Source: Zeus faber
Lineage: Eukaryota; Chordata; Actinopteri; Zeiformes; Zeidae
Assembly: GCA_960531495.1 (NCBI GenBank)
Contig: CAUIJY010000075.1
Location: 1,674,001-1,738,000, forward strand
Direction of reading: 5' to 3'
DNA length: 64,000 nucleotides
Shown piece after piece: positions 11,792-22,875 of the stretch (positions are counted from its first letter, which is position 1; each line of letters starts with the position of its first letter). The position numbers and the translations under genes are program-made. The notes under the pieces are model-generated. The model was not told where the DNA came from, made no database searches, and worked only from the letters and a program-made list of their open reading frames with translations.

Positions 11792-14700
11792 TAACATAGA
11801 GCAATGACTGAAGTGTTAACCGTTCCGCCAAATCGACGTTTAAATCGACTGAAAATGCGTTTTTTCCCACGTGTAGACATTGATGAAAATTATCATAACT
11901 CGAAAAATACATTTTATATGGGCCTAAAACTCGTTGACAAACAATACTTTAGCTGCACATACTAGTTTATCATTGTATTTAAACTGTCTTTGAGAAAGAC
12001 TTAAGAAGCACATAATTGTTCCTCATATTAATTAAAGTTATATGGTGTACTGCAGCATTCAAAATCATTCACCTACAAAGAGACAATGGTTCGGTGTTTC
12101 TCTAATTCAGCTCGACAGCAAATCGTCCAAAGTTCTGAAAATGATCATAACTCCAAAAATACATGTTAGATGGGCCTAGAACTCTGTGAGAAACACTTAA
12201 GAAGCACATAATAGTTCATCATATTAATTAAATTTCTATGCTGTACTGCAGTATACTGAATCATGCACCTACAAAGAAACAATTGTTCGGTGTTTCTCTA
12301 ATTCAGCTAGACAGCAAATCGTCCAAAGTTCTGAAAATGATCATAACTCGAAAAATACATTTTATAAGGTCCTAAAACTGGCTGACAAACAACACTTTAG
12401 CAGCACATACTAGTTTATCATTGTATTTAAACTGTCTGACACTGTCACATAGAGTAATGACTGAAGCGTTTAACCGTTCCACCAAATCGACGTTAAAATC
12501 TGCTGAAAATGCATTTTTTCCCACATGTGTAGACTTTGATGAAAATTATCAGAACTCGAAAAATACATTTTATATGGGCCTAAAACTGGTTGACAAACAA
12601 GACATAAGCAGCACATACAAGTTCATCATTGTATTTAAACTGTCTTTGAGAAAGACTTAAGAAGCAAAATAATTGTTCCTCATATTAATTAAAGTTATAT
12701 GGTGTACTGCAGCATTCTGAATCATTCACCTACAAAGAGACAATGGTTCGGTGTTTCTCTAATTCAGCTAGACAGCAAACGGTCCAAAGTTCGGAAAATG
12801 ATCATAACTCGAAAAATACATTTTATATGGGCCTAAAACTGGTTGGCAAACAACACATTAGCAGCACATACTAGTTTATCATTGTATTTAAACTGTCTGA
12901 CACTGTCACATAGAGTAATGACTGAAGTGTTTAACCGTTCCGCCAAATCGACGTTTAAATCGACTGAAAATGCGTTTTTTCCCACGTGTAGACATTGATG
13001 AAAATTATCATAACTCGAAAAATACATTTTATATGGGCCTAAAACTGGTTGACAAACAAGACTTTAGCTGCACATACTAGTTTATCATTGTATTTAAACT
13101 GTCTTTGAGAAAGACTTAAGAAGCACATAATTGTTCCTCATATTAATTAAAGTTATATGGTGTACTGCAGCATTCAAAATCATGCACCTACAAAGAGACA
13201 ATTGTTCGGTGTTTCTCAAATTCAGCTAGACAGCAAATCGTCCAAAGTTCTGAAAATGATCATAACTCGAAAAATACATTTTATATGGACCTAAAACTGT
13301 TTGACAAACAACACTTTAGCAGCACATACTAGTTTATCATTGTATTTAAACTGTCTGACACTGTCACATAGAGTAATGACTGAAGCGTTTAACCGTTCCG
13401 CCAAATCGACGTTAAAATCGGCTGAAAATGCGTTTTTTCCCACGTGTAGACTTTGATGAAAATTATCAGAACTCGAAAAATACATTTTATATGGGCCTAA
13501 AACTGTTTGACAAACAACACTTTAGCAGCACATACTAGTTTATCATTATATTTAAACTGTCTGACACTGTCACATAGAGTAATGACTGAAGCGTTTAACC
13601 GTTCCACCAAATCGACGTTAAAATCGGCTTAAAATGCATTTTTTCCCACGTGTAGACTTTGATGAAAATTATCAGAACTCGAAAAATACATTTTATATGG
13701 GCCTAAAACTGGTTGTCAAACAACACTTTAGCAGCACATACTAGTTCATCATTGTATTTAAACTGTCTGACACTGTCACATGGAGTAATGACTGAAGCGT
13801 TTAACCGATTCGCCTTTTCGACGTTTAAATTGACTGAAAATGCGTTTTTTCCCACATGTGTAGACTTTGATGAAAATTATCAGAACTCGAAAAATACATT
13901 TTATTCGGGCCTAAAACTGGTTGACAAACAAGACTTTAGCAGCACATACTAGTTTATCATTGTATTTAAACTGTCTGACACTGTCACATAGAGTAATGAC
14001 TGAAGCGTTTAACCGTTCCGCCAAATCGACGTTAAAATCGGCTGAAAATGCGTTTTTTCCCACGTGTAGACTTTGATGAAAATTATCAGAACTCGAAAAA
14101 TACATTTTATATGGGCCTAAAACTGGTTGACAAACAAGACTTTAGTAGCACATACTAGTTTATCATTGTATTTAAACTGTCTGACACTGTCACAGAGTAA
14201 TGGCTGAAGCGTTTAACCGATCCGCCTTTTCGACGTTTAAATCGGCTGAAAATGCGTTTTTTCCCACATGTGTAGACTTTGATGAAAATTATCATAACTC
14301 GAAAAATACATTTTATATGGGCCTAAAACTGGTTGACAAACAACACTTTAGCAGCACATACTAGTTTATCATTGTATTTAAACTGTCTTTGCGAAAGACT
14401 TAAGAAGCAAATAATTGTTCCTCATATTAATTAAAGTTATATGGTGTACTGCAGCATTCTAAATCATGCACCTACAAAGAGGCAATGGTTCAGTGTTTCT
14501 CAAATTCAGCTAGACAGCAAATCGTCCAAATTTCTGAAAATGATCATAACTCGAAAAATACATTTTATATGGGCCTAAAACTGGTTGACAAACAACACTT
14601 TAGCAGCACATACTAGTTCATCATTGTATTTAAACTGTCTGACACTGTCACATGGAGTAATGACTTAAGCGTTTAACCGATTCGCCTTTTCGACGTTTAA

Positions 14701-17443
14701 ATCGACTGAAAATGCGTTTTTTCCCACATGTGTAGACTTTGATGAAAATTATCAGAACTCGAAAAATACATTTTATATGGGCCTAAAACTGGTTGACAAA
14801 CAAGACTTTAGCAGCACATACTAGTTTATCATTGTATTTAAACTGTCTTTGAGAAAGACATAAGAAGCACATAATAGTTCCTAATATTCATTAAAGTTAT
14901 ATGGTGTACTGCAGCATTCTAAATCATGCGCCTACAAAGAGACAATGGTTCGGTGTTTCTCTAATTCAGCTAGACAGCAAACGATCCAAAGTTCTGAAAA
15001 TGATCATAACTCGAAAAATACATTTTATATGGGCCTAAAACTGGTTGACAAACAACACTTTAGCAGCACATACTAGTTTATCATTGTATTTAAACTGTCT
15101 TTGCGAAAGACTTAAGAAGCACATAATTGTTCCTCATATTAATTAAAGTTATATGGTGTACTGCAGCACTCAAAATCATGCACCTACAAAGAGAAAATTG
15201 TTCGGTGTTTCTCTAATTCAGCTCGACAGCAAATCGTCCAAAGTTCTGAAAATGATCATAACTCGAAAAATACATTTTAAATGGGCCTAAAACTGTTTGA
15301 AAAACAACACTTTAGCAGCACATACTAGTTTATCATTGTATTTAAACTGCCTGACACTGTCACATAGTAATGGCTGAAGCGTTTAACCGATCCGCCTTTT
15401 CGACGTTTAAATCGGCTGAAAATGCGTTTTTTCCCACATGTGTAGACTTTGATGAAAATTATCATAACTCGAAAAATACATTTTATATGGGCCTAAAACT
15501 GGTTGACAAACAAGACTTTAGCAGCACATACTAGTTCATCATTGAATTTAAACTGTCTTTGAGAAAGACTTAAGAAGCAAAATAATTGTTTCTCATATTA
15601 ATTAAATTTATATGGTGTACTGCAGCATTCTGAATCATTCACCTACAACGAGACAATGGTTCGGTGTTTCTCTAATTCAGCTAGACAGCAAATCGTCCAA
15701 AATTCTGAAAATGATCATAACTCCACAAATACATGTTAGATGGGCCTAGAACTCTGTGAGAAACACTTAAGAAGCACATAATAGTTCATCATATTAATTA
15801 AATTTCTATGCTGTACTGCAGTATTCTGAATCATGCACCTACAAAGAGACAATGGTTCGGTGTTTCTCTAATTCAGCTAGACAGCAAATCGTCCAAAGTT
15901 CTGAAAATGATCATAACTCGAAAAATACATTTTATATGGGCCTAAAACTGGTTGACAAACAACACTTTAGCAGCACATACTAGTTTATCATTGTATTTAA
16001 ACTGTCTGACACTGTCACATAGAGTAATGACTGAAGCGTTTAACCGTTCCGCCAAATCGACGTTAAAATCGGCTGAAAATGCGTTTTTTCCCACGTGTAG
16101 ACTTTGATGAAAATTATCAAACTCGAAAAATACATTTTATATGGGCCTAAAACTGGTTGACAAACAACACTTTAGCAGCACATACTAGTTTATCATTGTA
16201 TTTAAACTGTCTTTGCGAAAGACTTAAGAAGCACATAATTGTTCCTCATATTAATTAAAGTTATATGGTGTACTGCAGCACTCAAAATCATGCACCTACA
16301 AAGAGAAAATTGTTCGGTGTTTCTCTAATTCAGCTCGACAGCAAATCGTCCAAAGTTCTGAAAATGATCATAACTCGAAAAATACATTTTAAATGGGCCT
16401 AAAACTGTTTGAAAAACAACACTTTAGCAGCACATACTAGTTTATCATTGTATTTAAACTGCCTGACACTGTCACATAGTAATGGCTGAAGCGTTTAACC
16501 GATCCGCCTTTTCGACGTTTAAATCGGCTGAAAATGCGTTTTTTCCCACATGTGTAGACTTTGATGAAAATTATCATAACTCGAAAAATACATTTTATAT
16601 GGGCCTAAAACTGGTTGACAAACAAGACTTTAGCAGCACATACTAGTTCATCATTGAATTTAAACTGTCTTTGAGAAAGACTTAAGAAGCAAAATAATTG
16701 TTTCTCATATTAATTAAATTTATATGGTGTACTGCAGCATTCTGAATCATTCACCTACAACGAGACAATGGTTCGGTGTTTCTCTAATTCAGCTAGACAG
16801 CAAATCGTCCAAAATTCTGAAAATGATCATAACTCCACAAATACATGTTAGATGGGCCTAGAACTCTGTGAGAAACACTTAAGAAGCACATAATAGTTCA
16901 TCATATTAATTAAATTTCTATGCTGTACTGCAGTATTCTGAATCATGCACCTACAAAGAGACAATGGTTCGGTGTTTCTCTAATTCAGCTAGACAGCAAA
17001 TCGTCCAAAGTTCTGAAAATGATCATAACTCGAAAAATACATTTTATATGGGCCTAAAACTGGTTGACAAACAACACTTTAGCAGCACATACTAGTTTAT
17101 CATTGTATTTAAACTGTCTGACACTGTCACATAGAGTAATGACTGAAGCGTTTAACCGTTCCGCCAAATCGACGTTAAAATCGGCTGAAAATGCGTTTTT
17201 TCCCACGTGTAGACTTTGATGAAAATTATCAAACTCGAAAAATACATTTTATATGGGCCTAAAACTGGTTGACAAACAAGACTTTAGTAGCACATACTAG
17301 TTTATCATTGTATTTAAACTGCCTGACACTGTCACAGAGTAATGGCTGAAGCGTTTAACCGATCCGCCTTTTCGACGTTTAAATCGGCTGAAAATGCGTT
17401 TTTTCCCACATGTGATGAAAATTATCATAACTCGAAAAACACA
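11746..17443 (-). repeat. A/B satellite, right domain, inner part (inverted, diverged)
   Basis: The same A/B family, now reverse-complemented. Units show CGCCAAATCGACG or CGCCTTTTCGACG versions of A. There are two B versions, one with GAGAAACACTTAAG and one with GAGAAAGACTTAAG followed by TTAAAGTTATATGG. Divergence between units is much higher than in the left domain, with small deletions inside units. The last unit before the LINE lacks TAGACTTTG near 17414. Confidence 0.93.
15020..17243 (-). repeat. 1112-bp tandem segmental duplication in the right satellite domain
   Basis: A multi-unit block repeats with an offset of 1112 bases. CTTTGCGAAAG occurs at 15099 and 16211, and GAAAATTATCAAACTC at 16109 and 17221. 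The rare variants GCAGCACTCAAAATC, GAGAAAATTGTTCGG and CACATAGTAATGGC occur in both. I saw no differences in the parts compared, so this local duplication is recent even though the domain as a whole is old. Confidence 0.85.
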
Positions 17444-17570
17444 TTTTTTTTTTTTTTTTTTTTTTTAATATAAAAATACAGAATCATCAACAGTAACAAT
17501 TATGCCAAGAAAACATTTTTAAACACTTGGGAAATACATGTTTTCCCTTTTTCTACCATTCTCTATCCTA

Positions 17571-20500
17571 TCAGAATGCGAAGGAGAGAGAGTGGCATTC
17601 AGTTTCCTGGAGTAGGGTAGTTTGTTGCATGAATTGGCTTACAAAAAGGTCTTTGTTTCCTCCATATACCAACGATAGGTGGGCTTTTAGTGAGTTTCCA
17701 AAGAGGCTTTGTATGCTTACGTCTCTACCCTCATATAGTGCCAAGTTCCTTCTTGTCCATGTTGCGCGCCTGGCAAATGCCAGCACAGTGTTTATCAGTA
17801 AGTTTTCCGTTGGACTCTTTGTTTTGGGGGGGGGGCCAAACATGTAGGCCCAGTCCCATGTAAGCCCTGTTAGTCTCCTAAGGCCACAATGTTCCACCAG
17901 TAGGCTCTTGACCCTCTCCCTATAGTTCGTGAGGGCCGTGCACCTAAGGAACAGGTGCTCAATGTCTTCTGCTTCTTCCATGCAGACCGCACACTCCCTC
18001 TTGTGCAAGTCTTTGTGTATTTGATGCAGGATGATGCCAGTAAAAATCCTCCTGTGCCTTATCTTGAAATCCAGGTGGAAGATGGCTGATGTGGCAAAAG
18101 GGATTTCCATGTTGTTCCATATATTTCTAATTGAATAGCCAGGAAATATCCTTGACCAGGCCTTTTCTGAAGCTGGAATTGTCACAATCTTTGAAATGAG
18201 TAATCTATACCAGTCTCTGGTTTTCACTGATTGGATGGTGGGGAATTTTCCTCTAAGGCACAGGAGGAAGTTCAGGGCATCATCCTGCCCCTTGGGTCCT
18301 TTCTCTTTGAGCATGCCTCGCCACTCAGGTAGTAGGCTTTGATCAAATTTTTCCCCGAAAGAGACAATCAGTTTTTCCCTGTATTGCACCTTCTATCTGT
18401 CTAATTCCCAAAGTACATTCCCTATATTAAAGTTCCCTTTGTGGTCGGTCACCTGTCCCACTCTTGTTAGGCCTGCTGCCGTCAAGTGACTGCTGACGAG
18501 GTTTCTCCCATTATAGGTGAAGCATGGATTCGAGAGGAAAGGTAACTGCAGCACATGCTCTTTTTTACTGCACTCGGGTCTGAGGTGGGGGAGTATCCTT
18601 CCCCATGCCTCCAGCACCTCCTGGTAGAAGCCCGGCAGGCCACTGTAGGTTTTTCTGGGGTAGTGGGTACAGAGATTGTATTTGCTCCTCTCCCCAAACT
18701 CCGCCAGGTAGCCTGCGAGTGCGTCCTCCCAGGGATACTGCCTGGTCGAATCCAAGAATTTCCCTATCAATTTGACCCTCAGTGCGTCTCTTTTGGCACC
18801 AATGTCAATCAGCCCTAATCCCCCCTCCCGTTTATTAGCAATTAACGTCCTGTGGGCGATCATATTTCCCTTACCCTTCCAAAGAAAGGAGGATATCTCA
18901 CCGTTCAATGAATTTAGTGCCCAATCGGGCAGCTCACAGGTTCCCAAAGCATGATTAATTTTTGACAGCACTAAGGCATTAGATACTATTGCCTTTCCTT
19001 TTAGACTAAGCCCCCTCGCCTTCCACAGGTTCAAGGTACACTGTATTTTAATTATCACACTCTTCCATGTTTTATCTCTTGCTTCACTCTCGTCTTTCCC
19101 AATGTACACACCCAAGATTTCTCTGCACCCTGTGGTCTCTTTAAGGCCCCATTTGTTTATCGTTTTTTGATTCTTACCGCAGAACATTATTGCAGATTTT
19201 TCTTTATTGATTCTTGCGCCAGAGGCTTTCTCATAGGCCCCTAGGTGTTTGAAGACATGGTCTATGCTGTCACCATCCGAGACCATGATATTAATGTTGT
19301 CTGCATATTGGACTATTTTGGTTTTGTTGCCATTTGGCGTTAAGATACCTTTTATATTTTTGTCTTTCAGTATTAGGAGTGCGAGGGGTTCTGCGACCAG
19401 GGTGTATAGCAGAGCTGAGAGGGGGCATCCCTGTCTCACAGACCTCTCGATCCGAATGTCCCTGGTGAGAAGTCCGTTGCATTTCACCCTGCTACTCGCA
19501 CTTCGATATAACACCTTGATCCAATCGATGAACTTTGCTCCGAAGCCGAACTTTTCCATTACGGACCAGAGGAACGGATGCTCAACCCTGTCAAAAGCTT
19601 TTTCTAGGTCTACTCCAAGCAGCAGGCCCCTCTGCATAGTCATTGTTTTTACTGTATCCCTAATTGTATTGATGGAGTCTGTAATATCTCTGCCTGGGAT
19701 ACTGTAAGTTTGCGTATTGCTGATGATTGAGCCTATTACTCCTTTAAGTCTATTAGCCAGAATTTTTGCCAGAATCTTATAATCTGAATTGAGTAGGCTA
19801 ATTGGCCTATAGTTTTTCAGTTGGTTCCGGCATCCTTTATTCTTAAATACAATTGTGATGATACCTTTTGTGAGGGAGTCCGGAGTTGTCTGGTTTACTC
19901 TAATACTAGTGTAAAGTTTTAGCAGCAAGGGGGCCAGCTGGGCTTTGAAGCACTGGTAGAACTCTGTCGAGATTCCGTCTGGGCCTGGGCTTTTGTTCTT
20001 ATTTAGTCCATCTATTGCCAGTTCTACTTCCGCTAATGTGATTACCGTGTCGCACTCTTCTTTGTCGATGTGATTTATTTCCCTATCAATACATTCCAGT
20101 ATTTCTTTAGTTTGTTTTGGATTGGAGCTGTTACTAGTAAAGAGGTTCTCGTAATACCTATGTATTTCGTCCAGTATGTCTTCCTGCTCAACTATTATTT
20201 CCCCCTTACTATTTTCATTCGGACCCATTCTGGCTTTGTTTTGGTTTTTTTTTTCTAGGCCAAGGAAAAAAGCTGTACATTTCTCCCCATCTGTGATATT
20301 TTTAAATCTACTTCTAACAGCTGCTCCTATGCATCTTTTCTTTTCAAAAGAGTGAAGTTTAGCTTCATATTCTTCAAATTTTGCACAACTTCTGTCAGGG
20401 TCATGGTCAAGTAATGTAATTTCTTTTGCGAGGAGGTCCCTTAATGTTCTCTCCTCCATTCCTTCCCGCCATCCTTTCTCTTTACTATAATTTATACAGG

Positions 20501-21365
20501 CTCTCTTAATTCGTCTTTTTACATCGTCCCATGATTTAATGTAGTTTCCTTCTACAGCTAATTCATCTGTTATATTGCTCAGTAGATTCCTTATCTTTTT
20601 TTTGAAGGTTTGGTCCTCAAGGAGACTGGCATTGAAGCACCAGATGCCCCCACCTCTGGGCCTTCCATCGTCCCCTAATTGCCAATATAAAGATGCGTGA
20701 TCGCTCCAGCTATTGAACTCATATTTAATTTTGTTAATGTCTCTGATAATGCTGGAGGAAGCCAGACAGAGATCGATTCTGGACTGTTTGAGGACCCCCT
20801 TTACAATCTGCCTTCTCGAGAAGTCCCGCTTCAAAGGGTTTGAGATTCTCCACATTTCTACTAGGTTATGGTGATTTATCAAATTCATTAGGGTTGTTCG
20901 ACTGGCGTCACTCTTGAAGGTATTGTTTACTGACACGTCCATTTTTGTTAGAGCCACATTAAAGTCTCCAGTTATTATTACATTGTTTCCGTACCATTTC
21001 TTTAATTTAATAAAAAACTGCTTTCTATGATTTTCATTGTTTGGTGCATATATGTTAATTATTCTATATCGTTGTTTATTAAGTGAAAAATCTACAATTA
21101 ATACTCTGCCTTGATCGTCTTTGTATATCTCTTCAGCACTCATGCCTGAAGCAATCTTAGATATGATTGCCACCCCGCATGATCTTGCTGACCCGTGGTT
21201 TGAAAATACCTGCTTGTTTCTCTGGTTCGCCACATAGTCGTGATGCTCCTGGTCCCACCAAGTTTCTTGCTGGCAGACTACATCCGAGTTCAAAGTTTGC
21301 AGTACAGAATCTATTTTCGATTTTGTGCGCAGGCCGTTAGCATTTAGAGAAGTGAAGCTAATCAT
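17571..21365 (-). pseudogene. LINE ORF2: APE endonuclease and reverse transcriptase, one in-frame stop
   Basis: About 1264 codons. The start is taken as the ATG at 21365, three codons inside a frame that otherwise opens on GTG; 37 bases separate it from ORF1. The N-terminal endonuclease has all expected blocks: SLNANGLR, QETWW, NIYAPN, TGDFNV and SWSDHAS. The RT follows with NKSPGPDGIS, NYRPISLLN, DLEKAFDRVEH and RQGCPLSALLY. The catalytic box reads YADN where YADD is expected, so the second catalytic Asp is replaced by Asn. A single TAG at 18395-18393 interrupts the frame after about 990 codons. The same frame then runs on to 17571 and includes a C-terminal CAVC-x8-HLFLRC zinc-finger-like motif typical of L1-type ORF2 ends. 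In the living element this protein nicks target DNA and copies element RNA at the nick. Confidence 0.9.
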
Positions 21366-21402
21366 AAGAGTCACACTGAGAAGAGAGTATGATTTTCGAC
21401 AT

Positions 21403-22671
21403 TTAGTTATTAACTCTGTCTTTGTTTCTCTTGCTTCTCCTTCTCATCTGCTTTTCACTTAGCCTTTTCCCAATTCTGTTCATATGAGACAAGTCTATCT
21501 CGGATTCGGCCTCACTTGCACTTGAGATCAGGTTATCAAGAGGCAGTCGCTGGAGGGGCTGGGACTGAGATGATGACCTATTCATCATTCCCATCTCAGA
21601 TGCAGGATCTCTGATTTGCTTCAGCAGCAGCGGGGTAGGAGCGGGGGTGGGGCCCACTCCCAAGGCTAGCACCTCCCCTCCCACCTCCGCCTTCAGCCTC
21701 GCTCCTCGTCTCGCTCCGCTCTCCTCGTCAGAGCCGGAGCTCAGATCTAGCCTCACCTCGCTTGCTTGGTTCATACTACCCGCCACTGCAGGTTGAGTTT
21801 CATCCCTCACATCCCCCTGCCCCGTCTCAGTCTCCATTTTATTTTCATCCTCGCTATGCAGTTCGCCTTGCCTATCGGTTGAAGCGGCCGTCGTCACCAG
21901 CGGAGCGCCGCCGTCCTCCTCGCTCTTATTGCAGTCACATTCATTCCAAGTGTTATGACACAGGTCACATTTCTTGGCACTTTGGCACTCTCTCGCAAAG
22001 TGTCCTTGCAATCCACATTTGCGACAGAAGAACTCCGGACATTCCCGTAGGATATGTCCAGGCTGTATACAGAGGCGGCAGACCTTTGATTGTCTATCGT
22101 GAATGACGCGGAAGTACTCTGGCCCTATGGCAGTGTGAAACTTTGCAGAGTATGGAAGACTCTGAACTAATTTATTGAATTTTACTCTCATAAACCGTGT
22201 ACCGTCCGCAATACGGGTTCCTGGCCACATTCTGCGCTTAATCGGCGAGGTGGCCGACACGCCCCAACCATGTAGCTTCCCCAGTATTTCGTCGTCAGTA
22301 ATATAAGCCGGGAGGTTGAGGAAGGAAACGACCATCTCGTCATTCCTCAATTCTCTGGCTATTATTCTTACCTCTCCAATCTTGAATCCCTCCAGCAGGC
22401 GATCTTTCCCTCTTTGGTCACTCATTGTAAGTTCGTATCGTCGATCTCCGGTGGTGCGGCAAGCTAGTAAACCGCCGCAGAGCTCTCGCACGTTCTTCAT
22501 CAATTCCGTCGTCGTAATACTTTCCTCCCCTTGCAGTTCCACACAGACTGTAAGCTCTTTTCCATAGCTTCTGTCTGCTTCGCCGCCACCTTTTGGTGCG
22601 TTTGCTTCTTCATTCAGCCGTACGTGATCCATTTTCCCGGTCGCAGAGTTTGTTTCAATGTGATCGGTCAT
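21403..22671 (-). CDS. LINE ORF1: RNA-binding protein with zinc knuckles
   Basis: 422 codons from the ATG at 22671 (MTDHIETNS); upstream in-frame codons lack a better ATG. A middle region with ELTVCVELQG and FLNLPAYITDDEI has the look of an RRM-like fold, which is an inference. Around residues 215-265 come CRLCIQPGHILREC and CRKCGLQGHFAREC, two standard CX2CX4HX4C knuckles. They are followed by CDLCHNTWNECDC, which lacks the His. The C-terminal third is low-complexity and charged, ending in a basic KQMRRRSKRNKDR tail. Such proteins coat LINE RNA and shape the particle used for reverse transcription. The frame is uninterrupted, unlike ORF2. Confidence 0.85.
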   Translation of the reverse strand: MTDHIETNSATGKMDHVRLNEEANAPKGGGEADRSYGKELTVCVELQGEESITTTELMKNVRELCGGLLACRTTGDRRYELTMSDQRGKDRLLEGFKIGEVRIIARELRNDEMVVSFLNLPAYITDDEILGKLHGWGVSATSPIKRRMWPGTRIADGTRFMRVKFNKLVQSLPYSAKFHTAIGPEYFRVIHDRQSKVCRLCIQPGHILRECPEFFCRKCGLQGHFARECQSAKKCDLCHNTWNECDCNKSEEDGGAPLVTTAASTDRQGELHSEDENKMETETGQGDVRDETQPAVAGSMNQASEVRLDLSSGSDEESGARRGARLKAEVGGEVLALGVGPTPAPTPLLLKQIRDPASEMGMMNRSSSQSQPLQRLPLDNLISSASEAESEIDLSHMNRIGKRLSEKQMRRRSKRNKDRVNN

Positions 22672-22875
22672 CGCACACCCGAAGAAAAAGGGTGGTTGGG
22701 GTGTGTGGGGGGGGGGACCCCCCACGCACTGAAAACAACCACTGCTGGAGGATCAGTCACATAAAAATGAAAAAGATTCCGTAAAGACGTTCTGGAGTCC
22801 GGAAAAAACTCCCTTCCGTGTTCCACCCGCGGTGTTCCACTTCCTGGTGCTGTCGGATGCCAGTCGCGCATGCGC
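22672..22875 (-). promoter_or_regulatory. LINE 5' UTR with a terminal NRF1-like palindrome
   Basis: GC-rich sequence between the satellite and ORF1. At its very start, as read on the minus strand, lies GCGCATGCGC (22875-22866), a perfect palindrome that matches the core of the vertebrate NRF1 site. LINEs use internal promoters, so a transcription-factor site at the first bases is plausible. The run of G's near 22708-22717 is a further GC element. No test of function is possible from sequence. Confidence 0.5.

Larger units (their letters stand above)
17444..22875 (-). mobile_element. L1/Tx1-like LINE, nearly full length
   Basis: A non-LTR retrotransposon on the minus strand. From its 5' end it has a GC-rich 5' UTR of about 204 bp, ORF1 with zinc knuckles, ORF2 with an APE endonuclease and reverse transcriptase, a short 3' UTR of about 104 bp and a poly(A) tail seen as 23 T's at 17444-17466. 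The APE type of endonuclease and a CCHC-bearing ORF1 fit the Tx1/L1 group best. The host satellite resumes at ACTGGTTGAC (22876). Compared with the intact unit near 14310-14345, 13 bases (ATATGGGCCTAAA) are missing and no target duplication is seen. ORF2 carries one in-frame stop and a changed RT catalytic motif, so this copy is probably dead but young. Confidence 0.92.

Noticed and set aside
18482-20258. Plus- and minus-strand small frames overlapping LINE ORF2
   Set aside because: Shadows of ORF2 in other frames.
17444-22875. Site-specific Tx1-type target (as in elements specific for rRNA, tRNA or microsatellite sites)
   Set aside because: Only one copy is seen and the site is a plain TTTT/A in the satellite; nothing indicates specificity.
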